From JAHIQC01 sp964565645 (GTDB lineage Bacteria > Actinomycetota > Coriobacteriia > Anaerosomatales > JAHIQC01): 64,000 nt of DNA. Below, piece by piece: positions 26,066 through 36,106 of this stretch. The stretch lies in the NCBI GenBank assembly GCA_964565645.1, contig CAZMFQ010000002.1, positions 62,001 to 126,000 of the forward strand, given 5' to 3'. A model generated the notes under the pieces. That model searched no databases. It saw nothing but the letters and a program-made list of their open reading frames with translations, and was not told the DNA's origin. Positions within the stretch are counted from its first letter, which is position 1. Each line of letters starts with the position of its first letter. Made by a program: the position numbers and the translations under genes.

Positions 26066-26661
26066 CTACAGGCCGGCCCAGTGCTTGACGGGCCAGTAGA
26101 TGCAGAACGCCCTGCCGAGGATGGCGCTCACGGGCTGCGGGCCGATGAAGCGGCTGTCCCCGCTGTTGGGGCGGTTGTCGCCCATGACCCACACGTACCC
26201 CTCGGGGATCGTCACGGGCAACGGCTCGGTCCCGGGGGTGGTGGGCAGACCGTGGACATATGGCTCGTCGAGCGGCTTGCCGTCGATGTAGACCTTGTCG
26301 TCGCGGATGTCGACCTGCTGGCCGGCCACAGCGATGACGCGCTTGATGAGCTGCGGATGGCGGGCCGTCGGGTCGCTGAACACGATGACCTCGCCGACCT
26401 CGGGCTCACGGAAGCGGTAGGAGATCTTCTCGGCGAGGACGCGGTCGCCGACCATGATGGTCGACTCCATGGAGGGGGTCGGGATCACGAACGGCTGAAC
26501 GATGTAGGCCTTGATGCCGGTGGCGAGCACGACGGCGACGACCACCATCAGGATCGTCTCGAGCACCCACCGGACCATGCTGCCTTCCGAGTCCGGGGCT
26601 GCGGGGACCGGGCGCTTCTCGGTGTCTACGATCGGGTCGAACTCGGATCCGTTCTCGCTCA

Positions 26662-26662
<1 letters not shown>
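26066..26662 (-). CDS. lepB: Signal peptidase I (first of two)
   Basis: This membrane serine protease removes signal peptides on the outer face of the membrane. The product is 198 residues from ATG 26662, which overlaps the trmD stop by one base (TGATG). One membrane helix (LETILMVVVAVVLATGI) is followed by the catalytic Ser in IPTPSMESTI and the catalytic Lys in IKRVIAVAG; GDNRPNSGDSR is the conserved box E. It differs clearly from the second signal peptidase at 30267-30821, so they are paralogues, perhaps with different substrates or expression. Confidence 0.96.
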
Positions 26663-27419
<757 letters not shown>

Positions 27420-27423
<4 letters not shown>

Positions 27424-27935
27424 TTCTCGGGCATGAGGCCGGGCAGGAGCCTGACCTCGAACGTGTCCTCGTCCTCGTCGTACCCGAGGACGACATCGTC
27501 TATCACCGGCACCAGGATCTCGCCGTAGGGACCGTGCACGACCCAGACGTCGTTCGCACCGGTCACGATGGTCTCCGTGACCTCGCCGAGGTCGCCGTGG
27601 AGAACGTCGCGCACACGTGCACCGGTCGCGTCCTCCTCCTCGGCCAGCGCCTCGTCGGGCACGTCGGCCTCGGCCGCGAGGATCTCGGCGCCCGAGAGCG
27701 CCTTGGCGGCCTCGATCGTATCGATGCCTGCGAGCTTCACGAGCGGGCCTTTGGGACCCTGTCGCACGGAGACGATCTCGGTCTCGCGACCCGAGACCGG
27801 CGGCGGCACGAGCCAGACCCGCAGACCCACAGGCAGGAAGAAGGGAGGCCCGGTGAGCGGAGCCACCGAGACCTCCCCATTGAGTCCATGCGCTTTGACG
27901 ACGCGGCCGAGCGCTATGAAGGGCGCCCGTTCCAT
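27420..27935 (-). CDS. rimM: Ribosome maturation factor RimM
   Basis: RimM binds S19 and assists maturation of the 30S head. The product is 171 residues. The N-terminal barrel has LGRVVKAHGLNGEVSVAPLT, and the C-terminal PRC-barrel has HGPYGEILVPVIDDVVLGYD. The ATG lies 3 bases after the KH-protein stop, so the two are coupled. Confidence 0.96.
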
Positions 27936-27938
27936 GGG

Positions 27939-28187
27939 CTAGCCGAGTACGTCGACGTCCACTTGGTCGCCGTTGACGCTCGCTGCGGCCCTGACGACCG
28001 TACGGATCGCCTTGATCATGCGGCCCTGACGACCGATGACCTTACCCACGTCATCAGCGTCGACGGATACCTCGAACGTCACGGTCGAACCCGACTCCCT
28101 GCGCGCGATGGTGACCGCATCGGGATTCTCCACGAGAGAGGTCACGAGATAGCGCACGAGCGTCTCGGTATCGGCCTGGCGAGTCAT
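27939..28187 (-). CDS. khpA: KH-domain RNA-binding protein KhpA
   Basis: The product is 82 residues and is one KH domain with the RNA-gripping loop GKVIGRQGRMIKAIRT. In other bacteria KhpA pairs with KhpB/Jag and affects cell elongation or sRNA regulation. The ATG at 28187 is my choice; a TTG six bases upstream is also possible. It lies ten bases after the rpsP stop, in the usual position between rpsP and rimM. Confidence 0.94.
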   Translation of the reverse strand: MTRQADTETLVRYLVTSLVENPDAVTIARRESGSTVTFEVSVDADDVGKVIGRQGRMIKAIRTVVRAAASVNGDQVDVDVLG

Positions 28188-28196
28188 GCTCAACGC

Positions 28197-28706
28197 CTAC
28201 TCGGCGACTTCGGCGGCAGCCTCTTCGGCGGCCTCCTCGGCGGCAGGCTCCTCGGCGACCTCAGCCTCGGCCTCGGCCTCCTCGGCGACTTCGGCGGCAG
28301 CCTCTTCGGCGGCCTCTTCGACGACCTCGGGCTCAGGGGCCTCCTCGGCTGCCTTGGCGGCCGCGGCGGCTTCCTCGGCGGCCTTGACGGCTGCCTCTGC
28401 CTCAGCGGCGGCCCTGGCCTCGGCCTTCTTGGAGACCTTGGCCTCCTTGGCGGGAGCTGCGGCCTCGGGGTTGCGAGCGATCGCGACGAGCTTGCCGGCC
28501 GTCTCGGTCATCTGCGCGCCCTTGGCGAGCCAGGCGTCGACCTTCTCGATGTCGATCTCGATGGTGGACGGCTCGGTACGCGGGTTGTACCGGCCGAGGA
28601 TCTCGATGAAACGGCCGTCGCGCGGCGAGCGCGAATCAGCTGCTACGAGGCGGTAGAACGGCGCCTTCTTGGCACCGGCACGCGCCAGGCGGATCTTGAC
28701 TGCCAA
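28197..28706 (-). CDS. rpsP: 30S ribosomal protein S16 with a long Ala/Glu tail
   Basis: The S16 core (VKIRLARAGAKKAPFYRLVA, then DGRFIEILGRYNP) takes the first 80 or so residues. The start is a TTG at 28706 with GGAGG seven bases upstream, which restores the family start (L/M)AVKIRL. The product is 169 residues, about twice the usual length. The extra half is an alternation of Ala and Glu with some Lys and Val, probably a charged helix or disordered arm. Part of it comes from an internal 36-base duplication. Confidence 0.95.
   Translation of the reverse strand: MAVKIRLARAGAKKAPFYRLVAADSRSPRDGRFIEILGRYNPRTEPSTIEIDIEKVDAWLAKGAQMTETAGKLVAIARNPEAAAPAKEAKVSKKAEARAAAEAEAAVKAAEEAAAAAKAAEEAPEPEVVEEAAEEAAAEVAEEAEAEAEVAEEPAAEEAAEEAAAEVAE
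28200..28316. repeat. 36-base direct repeat in the S16 tail
   Basis: An identical 36-base unit occurs at 28200-28235 and 28281-28316, in the same reading frame. Each copy encodes the same run of about 12 residues (EEAAEEAAAEVA). This suggests tail growth by slippage or unequal exchange. Confidence 0.9.
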
Positions 28707-28765
28707 CAGTTCACCTCCGGTCAAGGCGGCCCGGACGGGCCGCGCTGCACACAAAACGATTTGTC

Positions 28766-28794
28766 ATGATACGTCATCGGGCAAGACGGGTCAA
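28766..28794 (-). promoter_or_regulatory. Promoter of the rpsP-khpA-rimM-trmD-lepB operon
   Basis: On the minus strand TTGACC is followed after 17 bases by TATCAT. It lies about 60 bases before the S16 start. The rest of the 156-base gap after ffh holds GC-rich inverted repeats near 28800-28825 that may end ffh transcription, but no clean terminator. Confidence 0.75.
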
Positions 28795-28862
28795 AACGCC
28801 CGGAGGCGTGTTACACGTCCGCCGAGGAAACCCGGCGTGACGCTGGCGGGCGGCGGCCGGGC

Positions 28863-30209
28863 CTAGAACGGATTCTGCATCCCGGGGGGCAACTGGAACC
28901 GGCCCTTCTTGCGGTTACCGGGCTTCTGCATCTGCTTCATGAGCTTCTTGGCCTGCGCGAACTGCTTGAGCAGCTGGTTGACGTCGAACACGCTCACACC
29001 CGCCCCGCGCGCGATGCGCTCGCGGCGGGAACCCGAGATGATCTGCGGCTTGGCGCGCTCGGCTATCGTCATCGAGCCGATGATGGCGTCGATACGATCG
29101 AGCTGGCGCTCGTCCACGTCGGGCATCGCGCCCTTCATGCCGCCTACGCCCGGCATCATCTGCATGAGCGAGCCGAGGCCGCCCATCTTCTTGATCTGCT
29201 TGAGCTGCGTGCGGAAGTCGTCGAGGGTCAGTTCCCCCTTGCGAAGGCGCTCCTCGGCTTCCGCCGCAAGCGACTCGTCCGCGACCTCCTGCGCCTTCTC
29301 GATGAGCGAGACCACATCGCCCATGCCGAGGATGCGCTTGGCCATGCGGTCGGGATGGAACGCCTCGAGCGCATCGAGCTTCTCGCCCATGCTCGCGAAC
29401 ATGATCGGCTTGCCGGTCACGCTCTTGACCGAGAGCGCCGCGCCGCCGCGGGCGTCGCCGTCGAGTTTGCTCACGACGACGCCGTCGAACTGCACGCGCT
29501 CGGCGAACGCGCTCGCCGCGTTGACGGCGTCCTGGCCGGTCATCGCGTCGACGACCATGAGGATCTGGTCGGGCTTGACCGCGGCCTTGATGCGCGCGGC
29601 CTCGTCCATCATCTCCTCGTCGACATGAAGGCGGCCCGCGGTGTCCACGATGACCACGTCGCGCATCTCGGCGACCGCGTACTTCACGCCGGCCTGCGCG
29701 ATCGCCACAGGGTCGGTGCCCTCCCCGCGATAGACGGGGATGTCGAGCTCGCGCCCGAGCGCCTCGAGCTGGTCGATGGCGGCCGGACGGTAGACGTCGC
29801 ATGCGACCATGAGCGGGCGTTTGCCCTGCTTGCGCAGATGGTTCGCGAGCTTGCCGGTGGCCGTCGTCTTACCGGAGCCCTGCAGACCGACCATCATGAT
29901 CACGTTGGGGATGCGGCTCGAAAGCACCAGACGCGCCTCGGTCCCGCCCAGGAGCGCGGTCATCTCCTCGAGGACGATGCGCACGACCATCTGGCCGGGC
30001 GTGAGGCTTTTGGCGACGTCCTGGCCGACCGCGCGCTCGCGGACATGCGCGACGAATTCCTTGACGACCTTGAAGTTCACGTCTGCCTCGAGCAGCGCCA
30101 TCCTGATCTCGCGCATGGCGGCGTCGACATCGGCCTCCGAGAGAGAGCCTTTGCCGGTGAGGTTCTTAAAGACCGCCTGGAGGCGATCGGAGAGGTTCTG
30201 GAACATCAT
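28863..30209 (-). CDS. ffh: Signal recognition particle protein Ffh
   Basis: This SRP GTPase binds 4.5S RNA and signal sequences for co-translational targeting. The product is 448 residues. It has the N domain, then the G domain with GLQGSGKTTATGKLA, DTAGRLHVDEEMM and SKLDGDARGGAAL, then the M domain with GSRRERIARGAGVSVFDVNQ and a short methionine-containing tail ending in QLPPGMQNPF. The start is one of two adjacent ATG codons at 30209 and 30206. FtsY, its receptor, is coded nearby. Confidence 0.98.
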   Translation of the reverse strand: MMFQNLSDRLQAVFKNLTGKGSLSEADVDAAMREIRMALLEADVNFKVVKEFVAHVRERAVGQDVAKSLTPGQMVVRIVLEEMTALLGGTEARLVLSSRIPNVIMMVGLQGSGKTTATGKLANHLRKQGKRPLMVACDVYRPAAIDQLEALGRELDIPVYRGEGTDPVAIAQAGVKYAVAEMRDVVIVDTAGRLHVDEEMMDEAARIKAAVKPDQILMVVDAMTGQDAVNAASAFAERVQFDGVVVSKLDGDARGGAALSVKSVTGKPIMFASMGEKLDALEAFHPDRMAKRILGMGDVVSLIEKAQEVADESLAAEAEERLRKGELTLDDFRTQLKQIKKMGGLGSLMQMMPGVGGMKGAMPDVDERQLDRIDAIIGSMTIAERAKPQIISGSRRERIARGAGVSVFDVNQLLKQFAQAKKLMKQMQKPGNRKKGRFQLPPGMQNPF

Positions 30210-30245
30210 GTCTCCCGGTTGAGCGGGTCTTGGGCGGGTCGCTCC

Positions 30246-30274
30246 AGCCTAGTGGCGCACACGCGGTCAGTCAA
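30246..30274 (-). promoter_or_regulatory. Promoter before ffh
   Basis: On the minus strand TTGACT is followed after 17 bases by TAGGCT. It overlaps the last codons of the upstream signal peptidase gene and lies about 40 bases before the ffh start, so ffh can be transcribed apart from smc-ftsY. Confidence 0.6.
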
Positions 30275-30821
30275 CGCGGCCGAAGCGGTTCACGGGTGCG
30301 ATGATGGCGACGACCCGCCCGATCACCAGGTCGAGTGCCACAGGGCCGATGTAGCGGCTGTCCAGCGAGACGGGCCTGTTGTCGCCGAGGAGTATCACCG
30401 TGCCCGCGGGCACGGTCGTGAGCGGCATCCCCTTGTCCTTGGGCGCGAGGATCGTCTTGTACGAGCCCTCCTCCTTGCGCCCGTTCACATACGCGATCCC
30501 GTCGATGATCTCGATCTCGTCGCCGGGGATCGCGATGACACGCTTGACGAGCTCGGAACCGGGCTGCAGGCGCGGGTCGTTCGGCGCGTGCAGGACCACC
30601 ACGTCGCCCTTCACGGGGCGCTCGTAGCCGCGCGTGACGAGCAGGATGTCTTCGGGCAGCAGGTCCGGGAGCATCGAGTCGCCCTCGACGCGCGCGGTCG
30701 TGTGCGTGATGTAGAGCACGCTCACAAGGCCCACGAACACGAAGAGCAGCGGAAGAAGGATAACGAGCGCGAGACGGTCCGAACGTCCGGAGGCCCGGCG
30801 GCCCGGTTCCTGCCCGGACAT
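30267..30821 (-). CDS. lepB: Signal peptidase I (second copy)
   Basis: The product is 184 residues. A single N-terminal membrane helix (LALVILLPLLFVFVGLVSVL) is followed by the catalytic Ser in VEGDSMLPDLLPEDILL and the catalytic Lys in LVKRVIAIPGD; GDNRPVSLDSRYIGP is box E. It sits between ftsY and ffh with one base separating it from ftsY, so protein targeting and signal-peptide removal are encoded together. It is shorter and diverged from the copy at 26066-26662. Confidence 0.95.
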   Translation of the reverse strand: MSGQEPGRRASGRSDRLALVILLPLLFVFVGLVSVLYITHTTARVEGDSMLPDLLPEDILLVTRGYERPVKGDVVVLHAPNDPRLQPGSELVKRVIAIPGDEIEIIDGIAYVNGRKEEGSYKTILAPKDKGMPLTTVPAGTVILLGDNRPVSLDSRYIGPVALDLVIGRVVAIIAPVNRFGRVD

Positions 30822-30822
30822 C

Positions 30823-31734
30823 TCAGACCTCCGGCAGCAGGGCGCGTGCGAACTCGTCGGCCACGAACGGCCGCAGGTCGTCGATGCCCTCCCCCACGCC
30901 GATGCGCAGGATCGGGATGCCGAGCTCGCGGGAGATCGCCACGGCGATGCCGCCCTTTGCGGTGCCGTCGAGTTTGGTGAGAACGATGGCGTCCACGTCG
31001 AGCGCGGCGTGGAACTCGCGTGCCTGCGCCAGGCCGTTCTGGCCGGTGGTCGCGTCCATCACGAGCAGGACCTTCACCGGACGATCGCTCTCACGCTGAG
31101 CTACCCGCTCGATCTTCTGGAGTTCGAGCATGAGGTCCTTGGAGGTGTGCAGGCGGCCCGCGGTGTCAACGAGCACGAGGTCGACCGGGTGCTCCTTGGC
31201 CTGCGCCAGGACGTCGAAGACCACCGATGCGGGATCGGAGCCGCGGTCGCGCTTGACCACCGGGACGCCCGCACGTTCAGCCCACACGTCGAGCTGCTCG
31301 AGCGCCGCGGCACGGAAGGTGTCAGCAGAGCCGAGGACCACGCTCGCGCCCGAGTCGACCGCCTGTTTGGCGAGCTTGCCCACGGTCGTCGTCTTGCCGG
31401 CGCCGTTGACGCCCACGACGAGCACCGTGACGCGCTCGGAGAGGAAGTCCCCCGCATCCGAGGAGAACTCGGCGGCGAGCTCCTCGGCCAGATGCGCGAG
31501 CACCGCGTACGCGTCGGGCAGCGCCTTGCGCGCCGCGGAGTCACGCAGCCGCGCGACGATCTCGGTGACCGCGGCGATGCCCATGTCCGCGCCGATGAGG
31601 GCGTCCTCGAGGTCCTCCCAGAACTCCGCGTCGAGGTCGGGACCCCGGCGCATGAGCACGTTGAGCTGGCCTTCGAGACGCTCGCGGCTCTTGGACAGGC
31701 CGTCGGAAAGGCGCCTAAACCACGGCTGGCTCAT
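30823..31734 (-). CDS. ftsY: SRP receptor FtsY
   Basis: This GTPase docks the SRP-ribosome complex at the membrane. The product is 303 residues, with a short N-terminus and no acidic A domain. Motifs are VVGVNGAGKTTTVGKLAKQ, GSADTFRAAALEQLDVWAER, LVDTAGRLHTSKDLM and LTKLDGTAKGG. The ATG at 31734 lies inside the last 20 bases of smc, so the two are coupled. Confidence 0.97.
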   Translation of the reverse strand: MSQPWFRRLSDGLSKSRERLEGQLNVLMRRGPDLDAEFWEDLEDALIGADMGIAAVTEIVARLRDSAARKALPDAYAVLAHLAEELAAEFSSDAGDFLSERVTVLVVGVNGAGKTTTVGKLAKQAVDSGASVVLGSADTFRAAALEQLDVWAERAGVPVVKRDRGSDPASVVFDVLAQAKEHPVDLVLVDTAGRLHTSKDLMLELQKIERVAQRESDRPVKVLLVMDATTGQNGLAQAREFHAALDVDAIVLTKLDGTAKGGIAVAISRELGIPILRIGVGEGIDDLRPFVADEFARALLPEV

Positions 31735-34700
31735 CCGTGGCCTCCTTGGCGCGATCGAGCTTCTGGCTCACGAGCTTGCTCACGCCGTCCGCCTGCATCG
31801 AGACGCCGTGGAGCACGTCGGCGGCCTCCATCGTGCGGCGCTGGTGCGTCACGACGATGAACTGCGTGTGGTTGCGCATACTCTCGACGAACGCGACGAA
31901 GCGGCGAAGGTTGGTATCGTCGAGCGCGGCCTCGACCTCGTCGAGGATGTAGAACGGACACGGGCGCGTCCGGTACAGCGCAAAGAGCAGCGCGAGCGCC
32001 GTGAGCGACTTCTCGCCGCCCGACATCAGCGTCATCTTGGCGAGCTTCTTACCCGCCGGCTGGGCCACGACCTCGACGCCCGTGGTCTCCGGGTCGTCGG
32101 GATCGGTGAGCGCGAGCGAGGCATGCCCGCCGGGGAACAGCGAAGCGAAGATGTCCTGGAAGTGGCGGTCGACCTCTTCGAAGGTCTCGAGGAAGCGCTC
32201 GCGGATCTTGCGATCGATGGCCGCGATGACCTTGGAGAGCGCCTGGCGCGACGCCACGAGGTCCTCGATCTGCGCGGAGAGGAACTCGCGGCGTTCCTTG
32301 AGCGAGTCGTACTCCTGCATCGCGATGGGGTTCACGGGCCCCATGTTCTCGAGCTGCTTGCGCAGCCTGTGGGCGCGGTCGAGGGCCTTCTCGCGGTCCT
32401 CGAGCTCCTCGCAGTCCAGCGCCCGCTCGAGCGGCATGCCGAGCTCCTCGACGATCCGCGCCGCCGCGGTCTTGACCTGGATCTCGAGCTGGCCCTTGCG
32501 GACCCTGATCTCACTCACCGACTCGTTGTGGGCGTCGATCTCGCTCTGCACGGCCTTGACCGCGTCCTGCGCGGCGTGGATGGTCTCGCGCAGCGACTCG
32601 GAGTCGGCCTGCTCGAACCGCGCGCGGTCCTTGAGCTTGTGCGCCCAGTGCTCCGCGCGCTCCAGCAGCGCCGCGTACAGGTCGTGGACCGGCTCGATGC
32701 GCTCGCGCAGAAGCTCGAGGGCCTCCTCGGTCTCGCGCGCCTGCACGACGGTGTTCTCAAGCTCGGTGAGCTCGTTGGTGATCCCGGTGATCTGGCGCTT
32801 GAGGTGCACCTCGCGCTCGGAGATGGTCGCGATCTCGACCTGGCACGCCGAGAGGCGCTCGTTGATGGCGGCCTCCTCGCGGAAGCGCGTGTCGCGGACC
32901 TCGCGGGCCACGGCGCCCTGCTCCTCGAGGTCTTCGAGCTCCTTGGAGGCCTTCTCGATGGCCGCCGCAAGGCCCTCGCGCTGCGGGGCGTCCTTGGCGA
33001 GCCGGTCGTTGATCTCCTTGAGGCGCGACTCGACACGCCCCGCCTCGGCGTCCATGCCGGTCATGGTCTGCTCGAGACGTCCGAGCTCCTCGCGAAGCGA
33101 ATCGTGCTCGCCCGAGAGCGCGGCGAGCTTCTGCCCGAGCTCGAGGGCGTCCTGCTGCGCGACGGTGAGCGCGCGCTCGGCCTCCCCGACCTGCTGCTCG
33201 CTCTCGGCGACGCGCGAGCCCATGGCCTCGGCCTCGTCGGAGAGCTCGTTCATGCGGCGCTTGCGCTCGAGAACGCCGGCGTTGTCGGAAGCGGGCCTGC
33301 CCGCGGTGACCTTTCCGTTGGGCCAGACGACCTCGCCCTCGCGCGTGGCGTACCGCGCCGCGCCGCCACGAGCCGATGCGATCGCCGAGGAAAGGTCCTC
33401 GGCGACGAACACGTCTCCCACCAAAGCCTCGACCGCGGAACGGACCGACTCGTCGCACTCGATGACATCGGAGAGCCGCTGGCCCTTGCCCGGCGGCATC
33501 TGCGGCCGCGCGCCGCTCACAGGAAGCAGGGCGATCTCGCCCTCGGCCTCGGTGCGCAGCGCGCCGGCGATGCGGACTGCGGCGTCGGCGTCGGACACGA
33601 GGAGGGCGAACAGGTCGGAGCCGAGCACGTGCTCGACGAGGTTCTCGTATTCGGGCGGAACGCGCAGCGTCTCGGCGAGCGGGCCGACGAGCCCGGGTAG
33701 TTCGCGCTCCTTGGCGAGCGCCCACGCAAGGGCCGGCGAGGCGGAGGCGAACGCACGGTCGACCTCCTCCAGACCCCGCATCTCGCCGCGAAGTCCTGTG
33801 AGCTTCTCGCGCACATCCACCAGGTCGCGCTTGCGGCTCTCGAGCACGCGCACGCGCTTGTCCACATCGGCGTCCGCGAGCGCCCGCTCCTTGCGCGAGT
33901 GAGCGATGGCCTCCTCGAGTTGCGCGAGCCGGGCGCGGCGTGCCGTGAGTGTCGTGGCGACGGCCGTCTGCTGCTCCTTGAGGCCCTCGCCGCGCTCCAT
34001 GAGCAGGTCGGCCTCGAGACCCGCCGAGGAGAGCGCCTGCTCGAGTGTCGCGAGCTCGAGGCGGTGGTCCTCGAGTTCCTTTCGCACGCGCCGGGTGTCG
34101 GCGGTGACGCGGGCGAGCGCTTCGTCGGCCGCAAGACGCTCCTTGCGGGTGATCTCGGTCTCCTTGCGCAGGTCCGAAAGCTGCGCGTAGTGGGCCTTGA
34201 GCTGCCCGTCCGTCGTGGTCCTCTCGGCCGACAGGGTCGCAAGCTCACCGGTCCGCGTCGCGATACGCGACTCGCTGTGGTGGAGCTTGGCGCGCAGGTC
34301 CGAAAGCTTGTCGACGAGGTTCTTGCCCTTCTCCTCGAGAAGCAGCAGCCCCGAGTTGATGCGCTCGAGCACGGACTGTAGACGGCGGCGCTGTTCGGAG
34401 AGGTCGCCCACGAACAGGCCCTTCTCCTCGAGCAGCGACTGGAACTTGGCGAGCTCGCGTTCCTTCTCCTCGTAGCGGTAGCGGATGAGCTCGAGTTCGG
34501 CGTCCGCCTCCTTCTCCACCTTGGAGATCTCGTCCCACGCACCTTGCAGCCCGCGCAGGTCGTCGACGGCGAGCGCGAGCTCGAGGTCCTTGAGCTTGGC
34601 GATGACCGTCGAGTGCTCCTGTGCGCGCGTCGCCTGCTTGGCCAGCGGGCGGAGCTGCCGGTCGACCTCGGCGATGACATCTCGCGCACGCTCGAGATAG

Positions 34701-35257
34701 CCGTCCATCGACGCGAGCTTGCGCACGGAGCGCTCACGCCGCTTCTTGTGCTTGAGGACCCCTGCGGCCTCCTCGATGAGCGCGCGGCGCTCCTCGGGAC
34801 GCGAACTCAGGATCTCGTCGAGCTGACCCTGGCTGATGATCGAGTGGGCGTCACGCCCGAGCCCGGTGTCGTGCAGCAGCTCGTGGATGTCCATGAGTCT
34901 GCAGGGCGCGTGGTTGAGCAGGTACTCGCTCTCCCCGCTTCGGTACATCCGGCGGGTGATCGTGATCTCGGTGAACTCGAGCGGCAGGGTGCCGTCGGAG
35001 TTGTCGAGCACGAGGTCGACCTCGGCCACACCGACCGCCTGCCGTGCCGAGGAACCCGCGAAGATCACGTCCTCCATGGCCTGCCCGCGCAGCGCCTTGG
35101 CCGACTGCTCGCCAAGGACCCACATCACGGCATCGGAGATGTTGGACTTGCCGGAGCCGTTGGGTCCCACGACCACCGAGACGCCGGGCTCCAGGGACAG
35201 CGCGCTCTTGTCTGCGAAGGACTTGAACCCTTTGAGGGTGAGGGACTTCAGATGCAC
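31715..35257 (-). CDS. smc: Chromosome segregation ATPase SMC
   Basis: SMC forms the arms of the condensin-like complex with ScpA and ScpB, which are not in this window. The product is 1180 residues. The N-terminal head has VVVGPNGSGKSNISDAVMWV, coiled coils run from about 170 to 500 and 670 to 1010, the hinge lies between (ALAWALAKERELPGLVGPLA), and the C-terminal head has LMSGGEKSLTALALLFA and Walker B FYILDEVEAALDD. The start is a GTG at 35257 with AGGGG five bases upstream. The order rnc-smc-ftsY is conserved in many Gram-positive bacteria. Confidence 0.98.
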   Translation of the reverse strand: MHLKSLTLKGFKSFADKSALSLEPGVSVVVGPNGSGKSNISDAVMWVLGEQSAKALRGQAMEDVIFAGSSARQAVGVAEVDLVLDNSDGTLPLEFTEITITRRMYRSGESEYLLNHAPCRLMDIHELLHDTGLGRDAHSIISQGQLDEILSSRPEERRALIEEAAGVLKHKKRRERSVRKLASMDGYLERARDVIAEVDRQLRPLAKQATRAQEHSTVIAKLKDLELALAVDDLRGLQGAWDEISKVEKEADAELELIRYRYEEKERELAKFQSLLEEKGLFVGDLSEQRRRLQSVLERINSGLLLLEEKGKNLVDKLSDLRAKLHHSESRIATRTGELATLSAERTTTDGQLKAHYAQLSDLRKETEITRKERLAADEALARVTADTRRVRKELEDHRLELATLEQALSSAGLEADLLMERGEGLKEQQTAVATTLTARRARLAQLEEAIAHSRKERALADADVDKRVRVLESRKRDLVDVREKLTGLRGEMRGLEEVDRAFASASPALAWALAKERELPGLVGPLAETLRVPPEYENLVEHVLGSDLFALLVSDADAAVRIAGALRTEAEGEIALLPVSGARPQMPPGKGQRLSDVIECDESVRSAVEALVGDVFVAEDLSSAIASARGGAARYATREGEVVWPNGKVTAGRPASDNAGVLERKRRMNELSDEAEAMGSRVAESEQQVGEAERALTVAQQDALELGQKLAALSGEHDSLREELGRLEQTMTGMDAEAGRVESRLKEINDRLAKDAPQREGLAAAIEKASKELEDLEEQGAVAREVRDTRFREEAAINERLSACQVEIATISEREVHLKRQITGITNELTELENTVVQARETEEALELLRERIEPVHDLYAALLERAEHWAHKLKDRARFEQADSESLRETIHAAQDAVKAVQSEIDAHNESVSEIRVRKGQLEIQVKTAAARIVEELGMPLERALDCEELEDREKALDRAHRLRKQLENMGPVNPIAMQEYDSLKERREFLSAQIEDLVASRQALSKVIAAIDRKIRERFLETFEEVDRHFQDIFASLFPGGHASLALTDPDDPETTGVEVVAQPAGKKLAKMTLMSGGEKSLTALALLFALYRTRPCPFYILDEVEAALDDTNLRRFVAFVESMRNHTQFIVVTHQRRTMEAADVLHGVSMQADGVSKLVSQKLDRAKEATDEPAVV

Positions 35258-35329
35258 GTATACCCCTGCTCGCGGCGGAACGGAAGGACGCCCGACGACA
35301 CGGTGCGGACACCCTGTCGGACCCGTTGG

Positions 35330-35356
35330 ATTCTACCACAGGCGCCGGCCCGTCAA
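35330..35356 (-). promoter_or_regulatory. Promoter of smc
   Basis: On the minus strand TTGACG is followed after 15 bases by TAGAAT (16 if the -35 is read as CTTGAC). The leader to smc is about 70 bases. The 143-base gap from rnc holds no other clear signal. Confidence 0.65.
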
Positions 35357-35400
35357 GCCCCCGTTCGCGGTGCGCGAAACGGCGAAAAGCGCCCTTGGAC

Positions 35401-36102
35401 CTAGGTGTCCAACTGCTCCAGCGCGCGGGCCGCCGCGTTCATCTCGGCTTCCTTCTTGCTGCGCCCAGTGCCCTCGCCCATGACGCGCCCGTCGACCGAG
35501 ACGCTCGCGGTGAACACGCGGTCGTGCGGCGGCCCCTCCGAGGCGCTGATGTGGAACTCCGCGCTGCGGCCGGTGGCCTGCACGAGCTCGAGCAACGCGG
35601 ACTTGGGGTGTTCCTCCACGCGCGCGATCTCAGGCACGATGCGGTCGCCGAGGATCCGCAGAACGAACTCGCGCGCGGCGTCCAGACCCGCATCCAGGTA
35701 GATCGCGCCCACGACGGCTTCGAACGCGTTCTCAAGCGCCGAGGCGCGTCCCCGGCGGGCGTTGCGCCGCTCTCCTTCGCCCAGAAGGATGAGATCGCCA
35801 AGACCGAGCGAGTCCGCGGCCGCGGTCAGCACGTTTCCCGAGACGACCGCGATCTTGATCTTGGTCATCACGCCCTCGGCCAGATCCGGGAAGCGGCGAT
35901 AGCACTCCTCGACCACGACGAGTCCGAGGACGGCATCGCCCAGGAACTCCAGCCGCTCGTAACCGGTGACGCCCGCTGTCTCCTCGGAGTACGAAGGGTG
36001 CGTCAGAGCGGCGTCGAGCAGCGCGGTGTCCGCGAACTTCCGGCCGATGATCCTCTGCGCGGCCTCCAGACGCTCCGGGCCGCGCGCGGCGCCGTCGCCC
36101 AT
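35401..36102 (-). CDS. rnc: Ribonuclease III
   Basis: This double-strand-specific RNase processes rRNA precursors. The product is 233 residues. The catalytic signature is YERLEFLGDAVLGLVV, and VVGAIYLDAGLDAAREFV is the second acidic block. A double-stranded RNA-binding domain forms the last 70 residues and ends with GRSKKEAEMNAAARALEQL. The ATG lies four bases after the fabF stop, so it is the tail of the fatty-acid operon. Confidence 0.97.
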   Translation of the reverse strand: MGDGAARGPERLEAAQRIIGRKFADTALLDAALTHPSYSEETAGVTGYERLEFLGDAVLGLVVVEECYRRFPDLAEGVMTKIKIAVVSGNVLTAAADSLGLGDLILLGEGERRNARRGRASALENAFEAVVGAIYLDAGLDAAREFVLRILGDRIVPEIARVEEHPKSALLELVQATGRSAEFHISASEGPPHDRVFTASVSVDGRVMGEGTGRSKKEAEMNAAARALEQLDT

Positions 36103-36106
36103 GGCG

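Noticed and set aside
28795..28862. A rho-independent terminator after ffh
   Set aside because: GC-rich inverted repeats are present, but the only T-run (TTTT) is part of the rpsP -35 region and the stem before it is short and imperfect.
31130..33700. An 856-codon plus-strand open frame antisense to ftsY and smc
   Set aside because: The minus-strand frames give complete FtsY and SMC proteins; the plus frame has no domain and no ribosome site.
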